Shown here in pieces: positions 1-6,594 of a stretch of DNA of 13,144 nt; positions within the stretch are counted from its first letter, which is position 1; each line of letters begins with the position of its first letter. A program made the position numbers and the translations under genes. Under the pieces are notes generated by a model. That model had not been told where the DNA came from, did not search any database, and worked only from the letters and a program-made list of their open reading frames with translations. The stretch lies in contig SPCK01000024.1 in assembly GCA_004525355.1 (NCBI GenBank), forward strand, positions 1-13,144, read 5' to 3'. This DNA is from Spirochaetales bacterium (GTDB lineage Bacteria > Spirochaetota > Spirochaetia > Treponematales > UBA12059).

Positions 1-650
1 GCAGAAAGGGCGTCGAGCATTCGCTCGCGCCAGGATTCGGCTTCGCTCGCATAGCCAGCTCTTACCGGCGCCCTGCTCGGCGGCACCGAGCCGTCGTTCT
101 GATCAAAATGAATTTCTTCCATCGTGATCAGATCGATAGTGCCTTCAAAAGTGCCTTCCTTGCCGATTGGAATCTGGAGGGGTACCGGTGTGGCCGCGAA
201 TTTCTCCCTCACCTCGTTCAGTACAGCGTAAAAATCCGCGCCTAACCTGTCCATCTTGTTGATGAATGCGATGCGGGGAACATGATAGCGATCTGCCTGG
301 TGCCATACCGTCTCGCTCTGGGGCTCGACGCCGCCAACGGCGCAGAAGATAGCTACCGCACCGTCCAGAACGCGCAACGATCGTTCAACCTCGGCGGTAA
401 AATCCACATGACCGGGAGTATCGATGATGTTGATCTGATGATCGCGCCAGTACGTCGTGGTGGCGGCACTTTGGATGGTGATACCGCGTTCCTGTTCCTG
501 CTCCATCCAGTCCATGACGGCGTCTCCGTCATCGACTTCACCCAGCTTGTAGGTCTTACCGGAATAGAAGAGAATGCGTTCGGTTGTAGTAGTCTTGCCG
601 GCGTCAATGTGCGCCATTATGCCTATGTTGCGCATGTGGTCGAGGTTCAT
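1..650 (-). CDS. fusA: Elongation factor G, N-terminal part (truncated by the window edge)
   Basis: Ribosomal translocase GTPase. About 216 codons are present; the reading frame runs off the left edge, so domains II-V are missing only because of the window. All GTPase motifs are visible: G1 AHIDAGKTT (residues 13-21), G2 RGITI (55-59, Thr58), G3 DTPGH (77-81) and G4 NKMD (131-134), followed by the start of the G' insertion. The ATG at 650 is preceded by GGAG at 659-662 with 8 nt spacing. Only six residues (MNLDHM) precede the RNIGI strand, where canonical bacterial EF-G has about ten or more. The switch region reads [10 protein letters not shown] rather than the commoner GITITSAATT. Both traits suggest one of the additional EF-G paralogues found in spirochaetes and some other phyla (spd-type), but this is inference. 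It is divergent from the dehydrogenase-like gene to its right. The EF-G family call is secure; the paralogue is not. Confidence 0.95.
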   Translation of the reverse strand, partial: MNLDHMRNIGIMAHIDAGKTTTTERILFYSGKTYKLGEVDDGDAVMDWMEQEQERGITIQSAATTTYWRDHQINIIDTPGHVDFTAEVERSLRVLDGAVAIFCAVGGVEPQSETVWHQADRYHVPRIAFINKMDRLGADFYAVLNEVREKFAATPVPLQIPIGKEGTFEGTIDLITMEEIHFDQNDGSVPPSRAPVRAGYASEAESWRERMLDALS

Positions 651-669
651 TGCATATACTCCGGAGGCC

Positions 670-699
670 ACTATATACGAAAAAACGCTTCACTTGCAA
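670..699 (-). promoter_or_regulatory. Candidate sigma70-type promoter for the EF-G gene
   Basis: On the minus strand, TTGCAA (694-699) and TATAGT (670-675) are separated by 18 nt and lie just upstream of the EF-G ribosome-binding site. The predicted start of transcription would fall almost on the GGAG at 659-662, giving an unusually short leader. That lowers confidence. Confidence 0.3.
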
Positions 700-1001
700 G
701 CGAACGCGAAAAAAGGGGGGTCTCCGTAGAATCCCGCACTATCCTTGGGAATCAAAAGAGGTCCGATTGATTTTCGTGCGATCGGTCGCTTTTCCAATGG
801 CTCCTGCTCGTCGATTTCTCCATTCGCTTTCGCGAGTGTTTTTCTGGTCCTGAATCGTAAACTGGCTATCAGTATGCCCTGTTGGTCGACGAGGGCGGAC
901 GTCGCGCCCGATCCCTCCATATCCACGGAGCCGTTCTCGCCGATGGATCGGAGGCTGCCCGATAACCCGAGTAGCTATGGGACGGCTGACATGAACTTGA
1001 A

Positions 1002-1030
1002 TTGCCATCAGAACGAGTTCGGCTTATACT
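1002..1030 (+). promoter_or_regulatory. Sigma70-type promoter of the dehydrogenase-like gene
   Basis: TTGCCA (1002-1007) and TATACT (1025-1030) are separated by an optimal 17 nt. The predicted transcription start near 1037 gives a leader of about 29 nt before the ATG at 1066, which carries AAGGAG at 1054-1059. The promoter lies inside the longer open frame starting at 745, so it argues for the short start. Confidence 0.6.
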
Positions 1031-1065
1031 GCTGGAAACGAATATTGGTCTTCAAGGAGTCCAGC

Positions 1066-2043
1066 ATGCCAGATTTGTCCGTATCCTATCTCGGTTTGAA
1101 ACTCGGGAATCCCGTTATCGCTTCCTCGTGCGGACTGACGGCTACTCCCGAGGGCGTAAAACGTGCTTTCGATGCTGGCGCGGGCGCCGTCGTGCTCAAG
1201 TCACTATTCGAGGAACAACTCCGCGCGGAGCTCAAGCCTATAGGAGAAATCCAGTTTTCACATCCGGAAGCGGAAGCCTTTCTGGCGGGCATGGGAATGA
1301 ATGAAGGTGCCGACGAATACCTGAAGCTGATATCCGCCGCAAGGAAGGACGGTCGCGGCCGGGTAATTGCCAGCGTCAACTGCGTGGACGGCAACTTCTG
1401 GATGGACTTCGCCAAGCGCATGGAATCAGCTGGAGCAGAGGCTATTGAATTGAACCTGGGTTATCTGCCCGTGGATCCCTCGGAAAATGGCTCCGAAATC
1501 GAGGAACGATTGGAAACGCTTGTCCGTTCGGTGGCTTCCGCAGTCAAGTTGCCGCTGGCGGTAAAACTTGGCACGGCATATACCAATATCGGGAACCTGA
1601 TCCAGCGGCTGGGCAAGGCTGGCGTCAAGGCTGCTGTCCTGTTCAATCGCTTTTACCGGATGGATGTGGACTTGGATGCAATGAGCCTGTCCGCCGGGCC
1701 GACGCGCGGAAGCCCCGAAGCGTATTTTGAGAGTCTGCGCTGGATCTCGTTGCTGGACGGCCGGACGGGCGTCGAGTTGTGCGCATCGGGTGGTGTGTAC
1801 AACGGTATGACCGCCCTCAAGTTGATCGCCGCGGGCGCGAGCGCTGTGCAGGTCTGTTCGGCGGTCTACGCCAAGGGTTACGGTGCCCTGACTTCCATCG
1901 CGAAGGAAATGGCTTCCTGGATGGATTCACGAAACGTCGAATCGATAGCGGACCTGCAGGGAAGGTTGGCGCGAAGGAACTCTGCCCGTCCGGAGCTGTA
2001 TGGCCGGCTGCACTATGTAAAGGCCCTGACAGGCCAGAGTTGA
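1066..2043 (+). CDS. Dihydroorotate dehydrogenase-like flavoprotein
   Basis: A 325-residue TIM-barrel protein of the dihydroorotate dehydrogenase-like family (the PRK07565 type). Recognisable parts are the N-terminal NPVIASSCGLT (15-25), Lys45 in VLKS, ELNLGYLPVDP (128-138), AVKL with Lys167, LFNRFYRMDVDL (192-203), the flavin-phosphate-binding ASGGV near 240-244, and the C-terminal HYVKAL (316-321). True class 1 enzymes carry a catalytic Cys after the LN motif (LNLSCPN); here that position is Tyr133. The Cys is absent from this whole subfamily as I know it, so assignment to pyrimidine synthesis (pyrD) would be unsafe. The ATG at 1066 is chosen because AAGGAG lies 6 nt upstream and a promoter lies at 1002-1030; it also matches the family's usual length of about 330 residues. 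The gene is monocistronic, with a terminator at its stop codon. The physiological substrate is unknown. Confidence 0.88.
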   Translation: MPDLSVSYLGLKLGNPVIASSCGLTATPEGVKRAFDAGAGAVVLKSLFEEQLRAELKPIGEIQFSHPEAEAFLAGMGMNEGADEYLKLISAARKDGRGRVIASVNCVDGNFWMDFAKRMESAGAEAIELNLGYLPVDPSENGSEIEERLETLVRSVASAVKLPLAVKLGTAYTNIGNLIQRLGKAGVKAAVLFNRFYRMDVDLDAMSLSAGPTRGSPEAYFESLRWISLLDGRTGVELCASGGVYNGMTALKLIAAGASAVQVCSAVYAKGYGALTSIAKEMASWMDSRNVESIADLQGRLARRNSARPELYGRLHYVKALTGQS

Positions 2044-2057
2044 AGGGCGCCTTTTTT
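2019..2057 (+). terminator. Rho-independent terminator of the dehydrogenase-like gene
   Basis: AAAGGC (2019-2024) pairs with GCCTTT (2049-2054), and the stem extends inward as CCT/AGG with a small bulge. A run of six T ends at 2057. The 5' arm overlaps the end of the coding region. The hairpin lies between convergent genes whose stop codons are 12 nt apart; the T-run favours plus-strand termination. Confidence 0.5.
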
Positions 2058-2547
2058 ATGGGCCGTCCCCCGGTTGTGACAAGAATGTCATGAATACACG
2101 ATCCAGCTTCTCGCCGGCACGGTAGCTTATAGAGCTGGTCAGGTTCCTGCACATGGTCAGGCCTAATCCGTGCCAACGCCTCAGGTCGGGATTATACCTT
2201 GGCCCCAGCGGTGGCGTTTCATCAAGACAGGCTGTGAATTGAGCGAATGCGTAGTGGCTTTGAACGAACAGGCCGAGGGTCAGGCTGTCCGGCCTCTTTC
2301 GCAGGAGGACCGATATGCCCTTCCTGCCGATCTCACCGTGCGTCAGCAGATTGTCCACCACCTCGTCGCCTGCGACCACCAGGAGACTGCGCTCACGCTC
2401 GCTGAGAAAATCGACCGATTGGACGAAGGCTTCGAATCTCATAACGGCATCGGGTGAACGGGGTACCGTGCAGCGAGCCTTGAGGAGTCCGCGTACTGGA
2501 TTGCCCGAATTTGAAGCGGAGCGGATTCGAGCCTTTGGTCGGTTCAT
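2056..2547 (-). CDS. RsbW-like anti-sigma HATPase, atypical
   Basis: A 163-residue single-domain GHKL/HATPase protein of the RsbW/SpoIIAB type, predicted to bind the upstream STAS protein and a further partner. The N box is clear: GDEVVDNLLTHG at 60-71, giving Glu62 as catalytic base and Asn66 as metal ligand. The glycine-rich C-terminal box is HGLGLTMCRNL (126-136). The G1 box DxGxG, expected near residues 92-104, is not recognisable; the stretch there is hydrophobic and aromatic (FVQSHYAFAQF). Either the fold is divergent or ATP binding is weak. It is the last gene of the operon, 20 nt after the STAS stop codon. The ATG at 2547 has no good ribosome-binding site. I keep it because the first beta strand (about residues 20-29) needs this start and no in-frame GTG or TTG lies between; translation is probably coupled to the upstream gene. 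No sigma factor follows. The family call is good; kinase activity is uncertain. Confidence 0.8.
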   Translation of the reverse strand: MNRPKARIRSASNSGNPVRGLLKARCTVPRSPDAVMRFEAFVQSVDFLSERERSLLVVAGDEVVDNLLTHGEIGRKGISVLLRKRPDSLTLGLFVQSHYAFAQFTACLDETPPLGPRYNPDLRRWHGLGLTMCRNLTSSISYRAGEKLDRVFMTFLSQPGDGP

Positions 2548-2567
2548 GTCGTGAAATTGGCTGGCCT

Positions 2568-2897
2568 TCAGGCCGGCAATTCCTTGACTGAGGCCACGGT
2601 CGGGAACCGTTCCGCGAAACCGGTGGATTCAATGGCGAGGCGGGCTACTTCCGAAGGAGAGACCACAAAAATGCGTTTGCCGGCGGCCTCAGCGTCTTCG
2701 ATAGCTGCCAGGATGACACCTATGCCGGCGCTGGTCATGGAGGATACGCCGGCCAAGTCGATGGCCAAATCGGTCTTGCCCGCGTATTTCATGGCTTTTT
2801 CCTGGAGTTCGTTGAATGTGTAGCTGTTGATGGGGCCGTTGACGGTAAGTACGACATATTTGCCGCGCTCGGTATTTTCTATGCTGATGCCTGTCAT
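2568..2897 (-). CDS. STAS-domain anti-anti-sigma factor (RsbV/SpoIIAA-like)
   Basis: A 109-residue single STAS domain: the phosphorylatable switch protein of a partner-switching system. The conserved stretch DLAGVSSMTSAGIGVI (47-62) aligns with the SpoIIAA/RsbV phosphorylation site, which places Ser56 at the phosphoacceptor position. The usual acidic residue before it (DSS or DST) is Thr55 here. Unphosphorylated, it would bind the RsbW-like protein encoded next; phosphorylated, it would release it and be a substrate for the two upstream phosphatases. The start at 2897 is preceded by AAGGAG with 8 nt spacing, and its ATG overlaps the stop of the preceding phosphatase gene in an ATGA junction, so the two are translationally coupled. 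No membrane segment or signal peptide is present, so it should be cytosolic. Confidence 0.93.
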   Translation of the reverse strand: MTGISIENTERGKYVVLTVNGPINSYTFNELQEKAMKYAGKTDLAIDLAGVSSMTSAGIGVILAAIEDAEAAGKRIFVVSPSEVARLAIESTGFAERFPTVASVKELPA

Positions 2898-5029
2898 GAT
2901 TTCTTCTCCTTGCGACCGTGGAAATTGATGGCGAACATGGTGATATCGTCTTCCAGCTTGTTGTCCGTAAAGGCGTTCGCGCTTTTCAGGACCGCGTCCA
3001 CGATTTCCTGGGCGCCAGCGCCCTTGTTTTCGGCAATTATACGGACCAGCTTTTCCTTGCCGTATCGCTCGCCCCGTATGTTCTCCGCCTCTATGATACC
3101 GTCTGTACTGATCACCAGGCCGGAGCCGGGGGGCAGGGCCAGCTTGCGCGTCTTGAGGAAAGGCTCGAGGTCGCGCACGAAACCGAGCATCTTGCCGTCA
3201 CCCTGTACTTCGACGATGGTGTCCAGGCCGGAAGACCTGAAGAAAATGGCTGGAATGCCACAGTTGAGGAAGTACACGGAACCCTTGTCCAACGCCACGA
3301 AACCGAATACGCCTGCAAAGAAGGTTCCACGTGGAAGATGATCCTTGATGAAGGTATTGGTGCGGGAAACCAGCTTGATGAAGTCTTTCTCCTCGCGGAG
3401 GAGGGTGCGGATCATGGACTTGAGAATCACCATGGACATGGATGCGTTCAGACCTTTGCCCGATACGTCGCCAACCACGAAGAACCAGCGGTCATCCGAA
3501 ATACGTACCGAATCGAACAGGTCGCCACCGAGCTGCCGGGTCGAACGGCAGATGAACGACGCGTCCACGGAAGGGTGGATGATCGGGTCGATGGATTCCT
3601 GCATGGATCTGACGATCTGGTCCGCCAGGCCGATTTCTTTCTCTACCGTGTCCAGGAGTTCTTCTCGCGCGACATGGCGAACGTAATAGGCGACCACGAA
3701 GAGCTTGCCGTAAATCGCCTGGAACGTCTTGTAGTCCAACGCATCGTAGTCAGCCCCCGAGCGTTTCGGCCCGAACAGGAATACGCCGACTATGCGCCGG
3801 CCTTCACGGGCAAGTATGATGGCCTCGGCGCTGACGGACTCGATGAACTCGAGGAGGGTCGTTTTATGCAGCGCGAATTCTGGATCGGCTACTACGTCGG
3901 TCTTGAGGATGATGGAGCGCTCGAGCGAGGTGATGGTGGCTATCGCCGGTGAATCCGGCATGGCAACCACGACTTCTTCCTTGCCGGGGTACACGCGGGA
4001 CAGGCCACCGGCATCGTCCTCGGATAGTACTGAAAACCATGACGAGCCGAACTCGTCTGCCATGATTCCAGCCAGCTTGCCCAGCACGTCCTCGCGGCCG
4101 GTGGAGAGGTCCAGGTGGGCGATCGACGCTTCGATCTCCTCGCGGGCTTCCTCGTCGCGCGCGGAACCGAAACGGCCTTGGGCGAAGGTATCGGCCCAGC
4201 GCCCGAACAGCAGGAAGCTGGCTGCGCTGACGGCAAGGACCACGAGCGGCATGGACAGTCGGAATAGCATTAATACGCCCAGGAGAAAACCCAGGGGCGC
4301 AGCGAACAGAACGAGGATCGCCAGCCTGGAGGCGACCGTCTTGATGACCGTGGGTGTGTGGAAGAGCCGGGTCGAGGAGAATGCATAGTTGACGCCGAGC
4401 ACCGCGATCAGTCCGCTCAGGCCTCCGATCGGATATATTGTGTTAAAGCCGTGCTGAGGAAGGTAGATGGCGATGATGAACCCGTATACGATGCTGCCGA
4501 GTATGCTTGTGGAAATGACGAATAGCTGCTGTCGGTAAACGCGGCTTTTCAAAGGTATGGCCCGCGCAAAGAATACGATGACTGCCAACATCCCGATCGC
4601 GGCGCCTGCTATCGAGAACAGAGAATACTCCGGTCCTTCGAGCCTGATGTATTCAAGCCCTGTTCTCCGTACCTGCTCAAGGTAGGAGCTCGTAAATACG
4701 ATGCGCCATATCACCGTACCCACGAGAGCGACCAAGGCAATGTCCACCGGAATGACACGCTTGGCGTACGGGTAGGTCAGGGAAAGCCTGAAGAAGGCGA
4801 TGTAGCTCGCGACGGCGAGGGCGGCAGCCCAACGCAACAATGTAACGGCCGTATCCTGGTACGACTCGGCCATAAAGTAGCCGGTGGCCAGACAGATCGC
4901 ATAGGCGGCGCTCAACAACGCGGCAAGCCTGAAGGTGCGCGTGTCGGGACCGCGGCCTCGGTGCTTTTTCTGCAAGGCCATGAAGATCATGATAGCCGCG
5001 GCGAGGTATGTAAACAGCGTCAGTCCCAT
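2894..5029 (-). CDS. Membrane sensor phosphatase: 9-TM, GAF-like and SpoIIE-type PP2C domains
   Basis: A 711-residue Ser/Thr phosphatase predicted to dephosphorylate the STAS protein encoded next. Residues 1-276 form about nine hydrophobic helices; the first seven resemble the 7TM sensor modules found on histidine kinases. Residues about 300-450 look like a GAF-type sensor ending in a helical linker (453-480). The PP2C domain runs from about 488 to 703, with the metal-binding motifs GGDLFD (501-506), GDVSGKG (520-526), STDGIIEA (641-648) and EDDITM (693-698), so all metal-ligand aspartates are present. The common NAGHP motif reads NCGIP (589-593). The start at 5029 overlaps the previous gene by 10 nt and has a G-rich AGGG about 5 nt upstream. 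The stop overlaps the STAS start by 4 nt. The ligand sensed is unknown. The catalytic call is firm; the GAF label is from pattern only. Confidence 0.92.
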   Translation of the reverse strand: MGLTLFTYLAAAIMIFMALQKKHRGRGPDTRTFRLAALLSAAYAICLATGYFMAESYQDTAVTLLRWAAALAVASYIAFFRLSLTYPYAKRVIPVDIALVALVGTVIWRIVFTSSYLEQVRRTGLEYIRLEGPEYSLFSIAGAAIGMLAVIVFFARAIPLKSRVYRQQLFVISTSILGSIVYGFIIAIYLPQHGFNTIYPIGGLSGLIAVLGVNYAFSSTRLFHTPTVIKTVASRLAILVLFAAPLGFLLGVLMLFRLSMPLVVLAVSAASFLLFGRWADTFAQGRFGSARDEEAREEIEASIAHLDLSTGREDVLGKLAGIMADEFGSSWFSVLSEDDAGGLSRVYPGKEEVVVAMPDSPAIATITSLERSIILKTDVVADPEFALHKTTLLEFIESVSAEAIILAREGRRIVGVFLFGPKRSGADYDALDYKTFQAIYGKLFVVAYYVRHVAREELLDTVEKEIGLADQIVRSMQESIDPIIHPSVDASFICRSTRQLGGDLFDSVRISDDRWFFVVGDVSGKGLNASMSMVILKSMIRTLLREEKDFIKLVSRTNTFIKDHLPRGTFFAGVFGFVALDKGSVYFLNCGIPAIFFRSSGLDTIVEVQGDGKMLGFVRDLEPFLKTRKLALPPGSGLVISTDGIIEAENIRGERYGKEKLVRIIAENKGAGAQEIVDAVLKSANAFTDNKLEDDITMFAINFHGRKEKKS

Positions 5030-6411
5030 AAGCGCCCTACCTTGCCCGCCAGGATGGTGATATCGTCACGTAGCGCTTTGTCACCGATGTAGGTCTCTCC
5101 GAGCGTTGCCAGCCTGTCCACCAGGTCATCCGGGGCGAGGCCGTTCGACTCTGCCAGGAGGCGCGCGAATTCCGGTGACGCCTCCAGGGAGACGCCTTCG
5201 AGGCTCTCCAATTCTGTAAGGCCATCCGTGGACAGGATAATGACGTCGTCCGTTCTCAGTTCAACCTCTTCGATTTCAACTTCGCTCAGGGGCACGAGGC
5301 CGACGATGCCGTTGTTCGATTCCAAGCGCTTGACCACCGGGCCGTGTACGGTCAGGACAATCAGGAACTGCGCGGGCATGGCGGCGTTTATATACCGGAG
5401 CATGTTCTTCTTCAGGTCGGCCAGGCCAAGGAAGAGTACGGTGTACTTGTCTTCAAAACCCATCTCTCGAATGGCGTAGTCCACTTTGTGCAGCAGCCCC
5501 GCCAGGTCCGTCTTGTCCACTGAGGCGCGGATGGTGTTAATCGCGATACCCATGATGAGGGCGGCCGCGAGTCCCTTCCCGGAAACATCTCCCATGACCA
5601 GCAGGATGCGGTCGTCGTCGACCTGGATCGCATCATAGAAATCGCCCGACACATTGACCAATGGCCTGAAGTACGCCGCGAGTCCGAGTTTCGGGTGCTC
5701 CGGCAGTTTCTTGGGCAGGAAGGTCTTTTGCGTATCCGCTATCTGCCGCCATTCCTTGGACAACGTCGCTATCTGGAAAAGCTTGGCTACGGTCAATACG
5801 CGATCGAAGAAGATGAGTATTTCGCCGTGAAGGATGCGATAGGCGTCTGGATCGACGGACGCGCAACTTCTCGCGAATATGAACAGGTAATAGCCGCGCG
5901 CTAAAATAAAGAAACCGCGCGCCGCTTGCGTATTGACCGTCAGGCTGTAACGCTCGTCCAGGAACCCAATGCCTTCTGAAAGTTCGCGGAAATTTCTCTT
6001 GAGAGCCGGGATCAGGCTCGGGTCGGCTGTCAGCGTGGCAGGGCTGGAGTATACCAGATCCCAGGTATTGCTTTTAATAAGTACCGCAGAAGCGTCCAAC
6101 TCCCGTTCCAGGTCTTCGCGAATAGCGGCGATAAATTCCGGCATGGTAAAGCAGGTGCGGATTCTTTCGGTAAAGTTCGACATGAGCTTGGTCGAACCCC
6201 TGTTGAATGACCGGTGGTAGATGATCTCGTCCCATTGCTGGAACAGGCTGCGGCGCGTCATGAAGGTAGCGAAAAAAAGAGCCGAAATGATGATGGCTCC
6301 GCCGAGGATGCCAAAGCCTTCGGTGGATTGATATGAGATGAACGTAAATAAAACGGCGGAGGCTATCCAGCTGGTCGCCGAGGCCGCGACTCGTGTACTA
6401 CGGTAATCCAA
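5020..6411 (-). CDS. Membrane-anchored SpoIIE-type PP2C phosphatase
   Basis: A 463-residue phosphatase, first gene of the partner-switching operon. Two N-terminal membrane helices (about 11-28 and 32-51) are followed by a cytosolic region (about 75-205) that has the size of a GAF-like sensor but no motif I can name, then a linker and the PP2C domain (about 240-456). Metal motifs are SGDFYD (255-260), GDVSGKG (274-280), STDGLTE (394-400) and RDDIT (448-452). The first departs from the usual GGD by one Gly-to-Ser change but keeps Asp257. The NAGHP motif reads NAAMP (342-346). The start codon is TTG at 6411, preceded by GGAG at 6420-6423 with 8 nt spacing; no ATG lies nearby in frame. Its end overlaps the next phosphatase gene by 10 nt. 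It probably acts on the same STAS protein as its neighbour but answers a different signal. Confidence 0.92.
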   Translation of the reverse strand: MDYRSTRVAASATSWIASAVLFTFISYQSTEGFGILGGAIIISALFFATFMTRRSLFQQWDEIIYHRSFNRGSTKLMSNFTERIRTCFTMPEFIAAIREDLERELDASAVLIKSNTWDLVYSSPATLTADPSLIPALKRNFRELSEGIGFLDERYSLTVNTQAARGFFILARGYYLFIFARSCASVDPDAYRILHGEILIFFDRVLTVAKLFQIATLSKEWRQIADTQKTFLPKKLPEHPKLGLAAYFRPLVNVSGDFYDAIQVDDDRILLVMGDVSGKGLAAALIMGIAINTIRASVDKTDLAGLLHKVDYAIREMGFEDKYTVLFLGLADLKKNMLRYINAAMPAQFLIVLTVHGPVVKRLESNNGIVGLVPLSEVEIEEVELRTDDVIILSTDGLTELESLEGVSLEASPEFARLLAESNGLAPDDLVDRLATLGETYIGDKALRDDITILAGKVGRLWD

Positions 6412-6419
6412 TTGTGCCG

Positions 6420-6423
6420 CTCC
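6420..6423 (-). promoter_or_regulatory. Ribosome-binding site that fixes the TTG start at 6411
   Basis: GGAG on the minus strand lies 8 nt before the TTG start codon of the first phosphatase gene. It is the only good translation signal in this leader and supports a non-ATG start. Confidence 0.6.
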
Positions 6424-6440
6424 GATCCGGTCCGCGGGTT

Positions 6441-6460
6441 ATCCGACATATATGTCGGAT
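6441..6460. repeat. Perfect 20-bp palindrome upstream of the phosphatase operon
   Basis: ATCCGACATATATGTCGGAT is its own reverse complement over all 20 bases. It ends 30 nt before the TTG start at 6411. Read as DNA it is a candidate operator for a dimeric repressor; read as RNA it could fold as an 8-bp stem with a 4-nt loop in the operon leader. No T-run follows on either strand, so it is not a terminator. Confidence 0.7.
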
Positions 6461-6522
6461 GGGGATATCGCCTGCATGATGAATTGGCGGCCTTGCCGGA
6501 TGGCTCTGGCCGGATCGCGATC

Positions 6523-6551
6523 ATCGTGGCACGCGTCCGACCCGCTGTCAA
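6523..6551 (-). promoter_or_regulatory. Candidate promoter of the partner-switching operon
   Basis: On the minus strand a perfect TTGACA (6546-6551) is followed after 17 nt by CACGAT (6523-6528), a weak -10 with three matches to consensus. Transcription from here would put the 20-bp palindrome inside a leader of about 105 nt. Read-through from the lipoprotein gene upstream is an alternative source of transcription. Confidence 0.35.
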
Positions 6552-6594
6552 CCGGTTGGGGTTGGGAGGCGGTATTGGCGCTTGTCCGCGGCGG

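Larger units (their letters stand above)
651..1065. other. Divergent intergenic region between EF-G and the dehydrogenase-like gene
   Basis: About 415 bases separate the two divergent start codons. The only elements I can support are the promoter-like hexamers near each end. A minus-strand frame is open from about 977 down to 690 (78 codons from an ATG at 926). It has GC-rich third positions in its upstream half but no ribosome-binding site, and I recognise no family. It may be a remnant, a small unknown gene or chance. A plus-strand frame joins the dehydrogenase frame from 745, but the dehydrogenase promoter lies inside it. No tRNA-like or riboswitch-like fold was evident by eye. Confidence 0.5.

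Noticed and set aside
745..1065. An upstream extension of the dehydrogenase-like frame from an ATG at 745 (107 extra residues).
   Set aside because: The added part has no family similarity or signal peptide, and a good promoter (1002-1030) and ribosome-binding site (1054-1059) lie inside it.
2918..3952. A 344-codon plus-strand open frame opposite the large phosphatase gene.
   Set aside because: It lies wholly across the conserved PP2C and GAF-like coding sequence and has no motif or ribosome-binding site of its own.
6441..6460. The perfect palindrome as a rho-independent terminator of the lipoprotein gene.
   Set aside because: It lies about 135 nt past the stop codon and no T-run follows on either strand.
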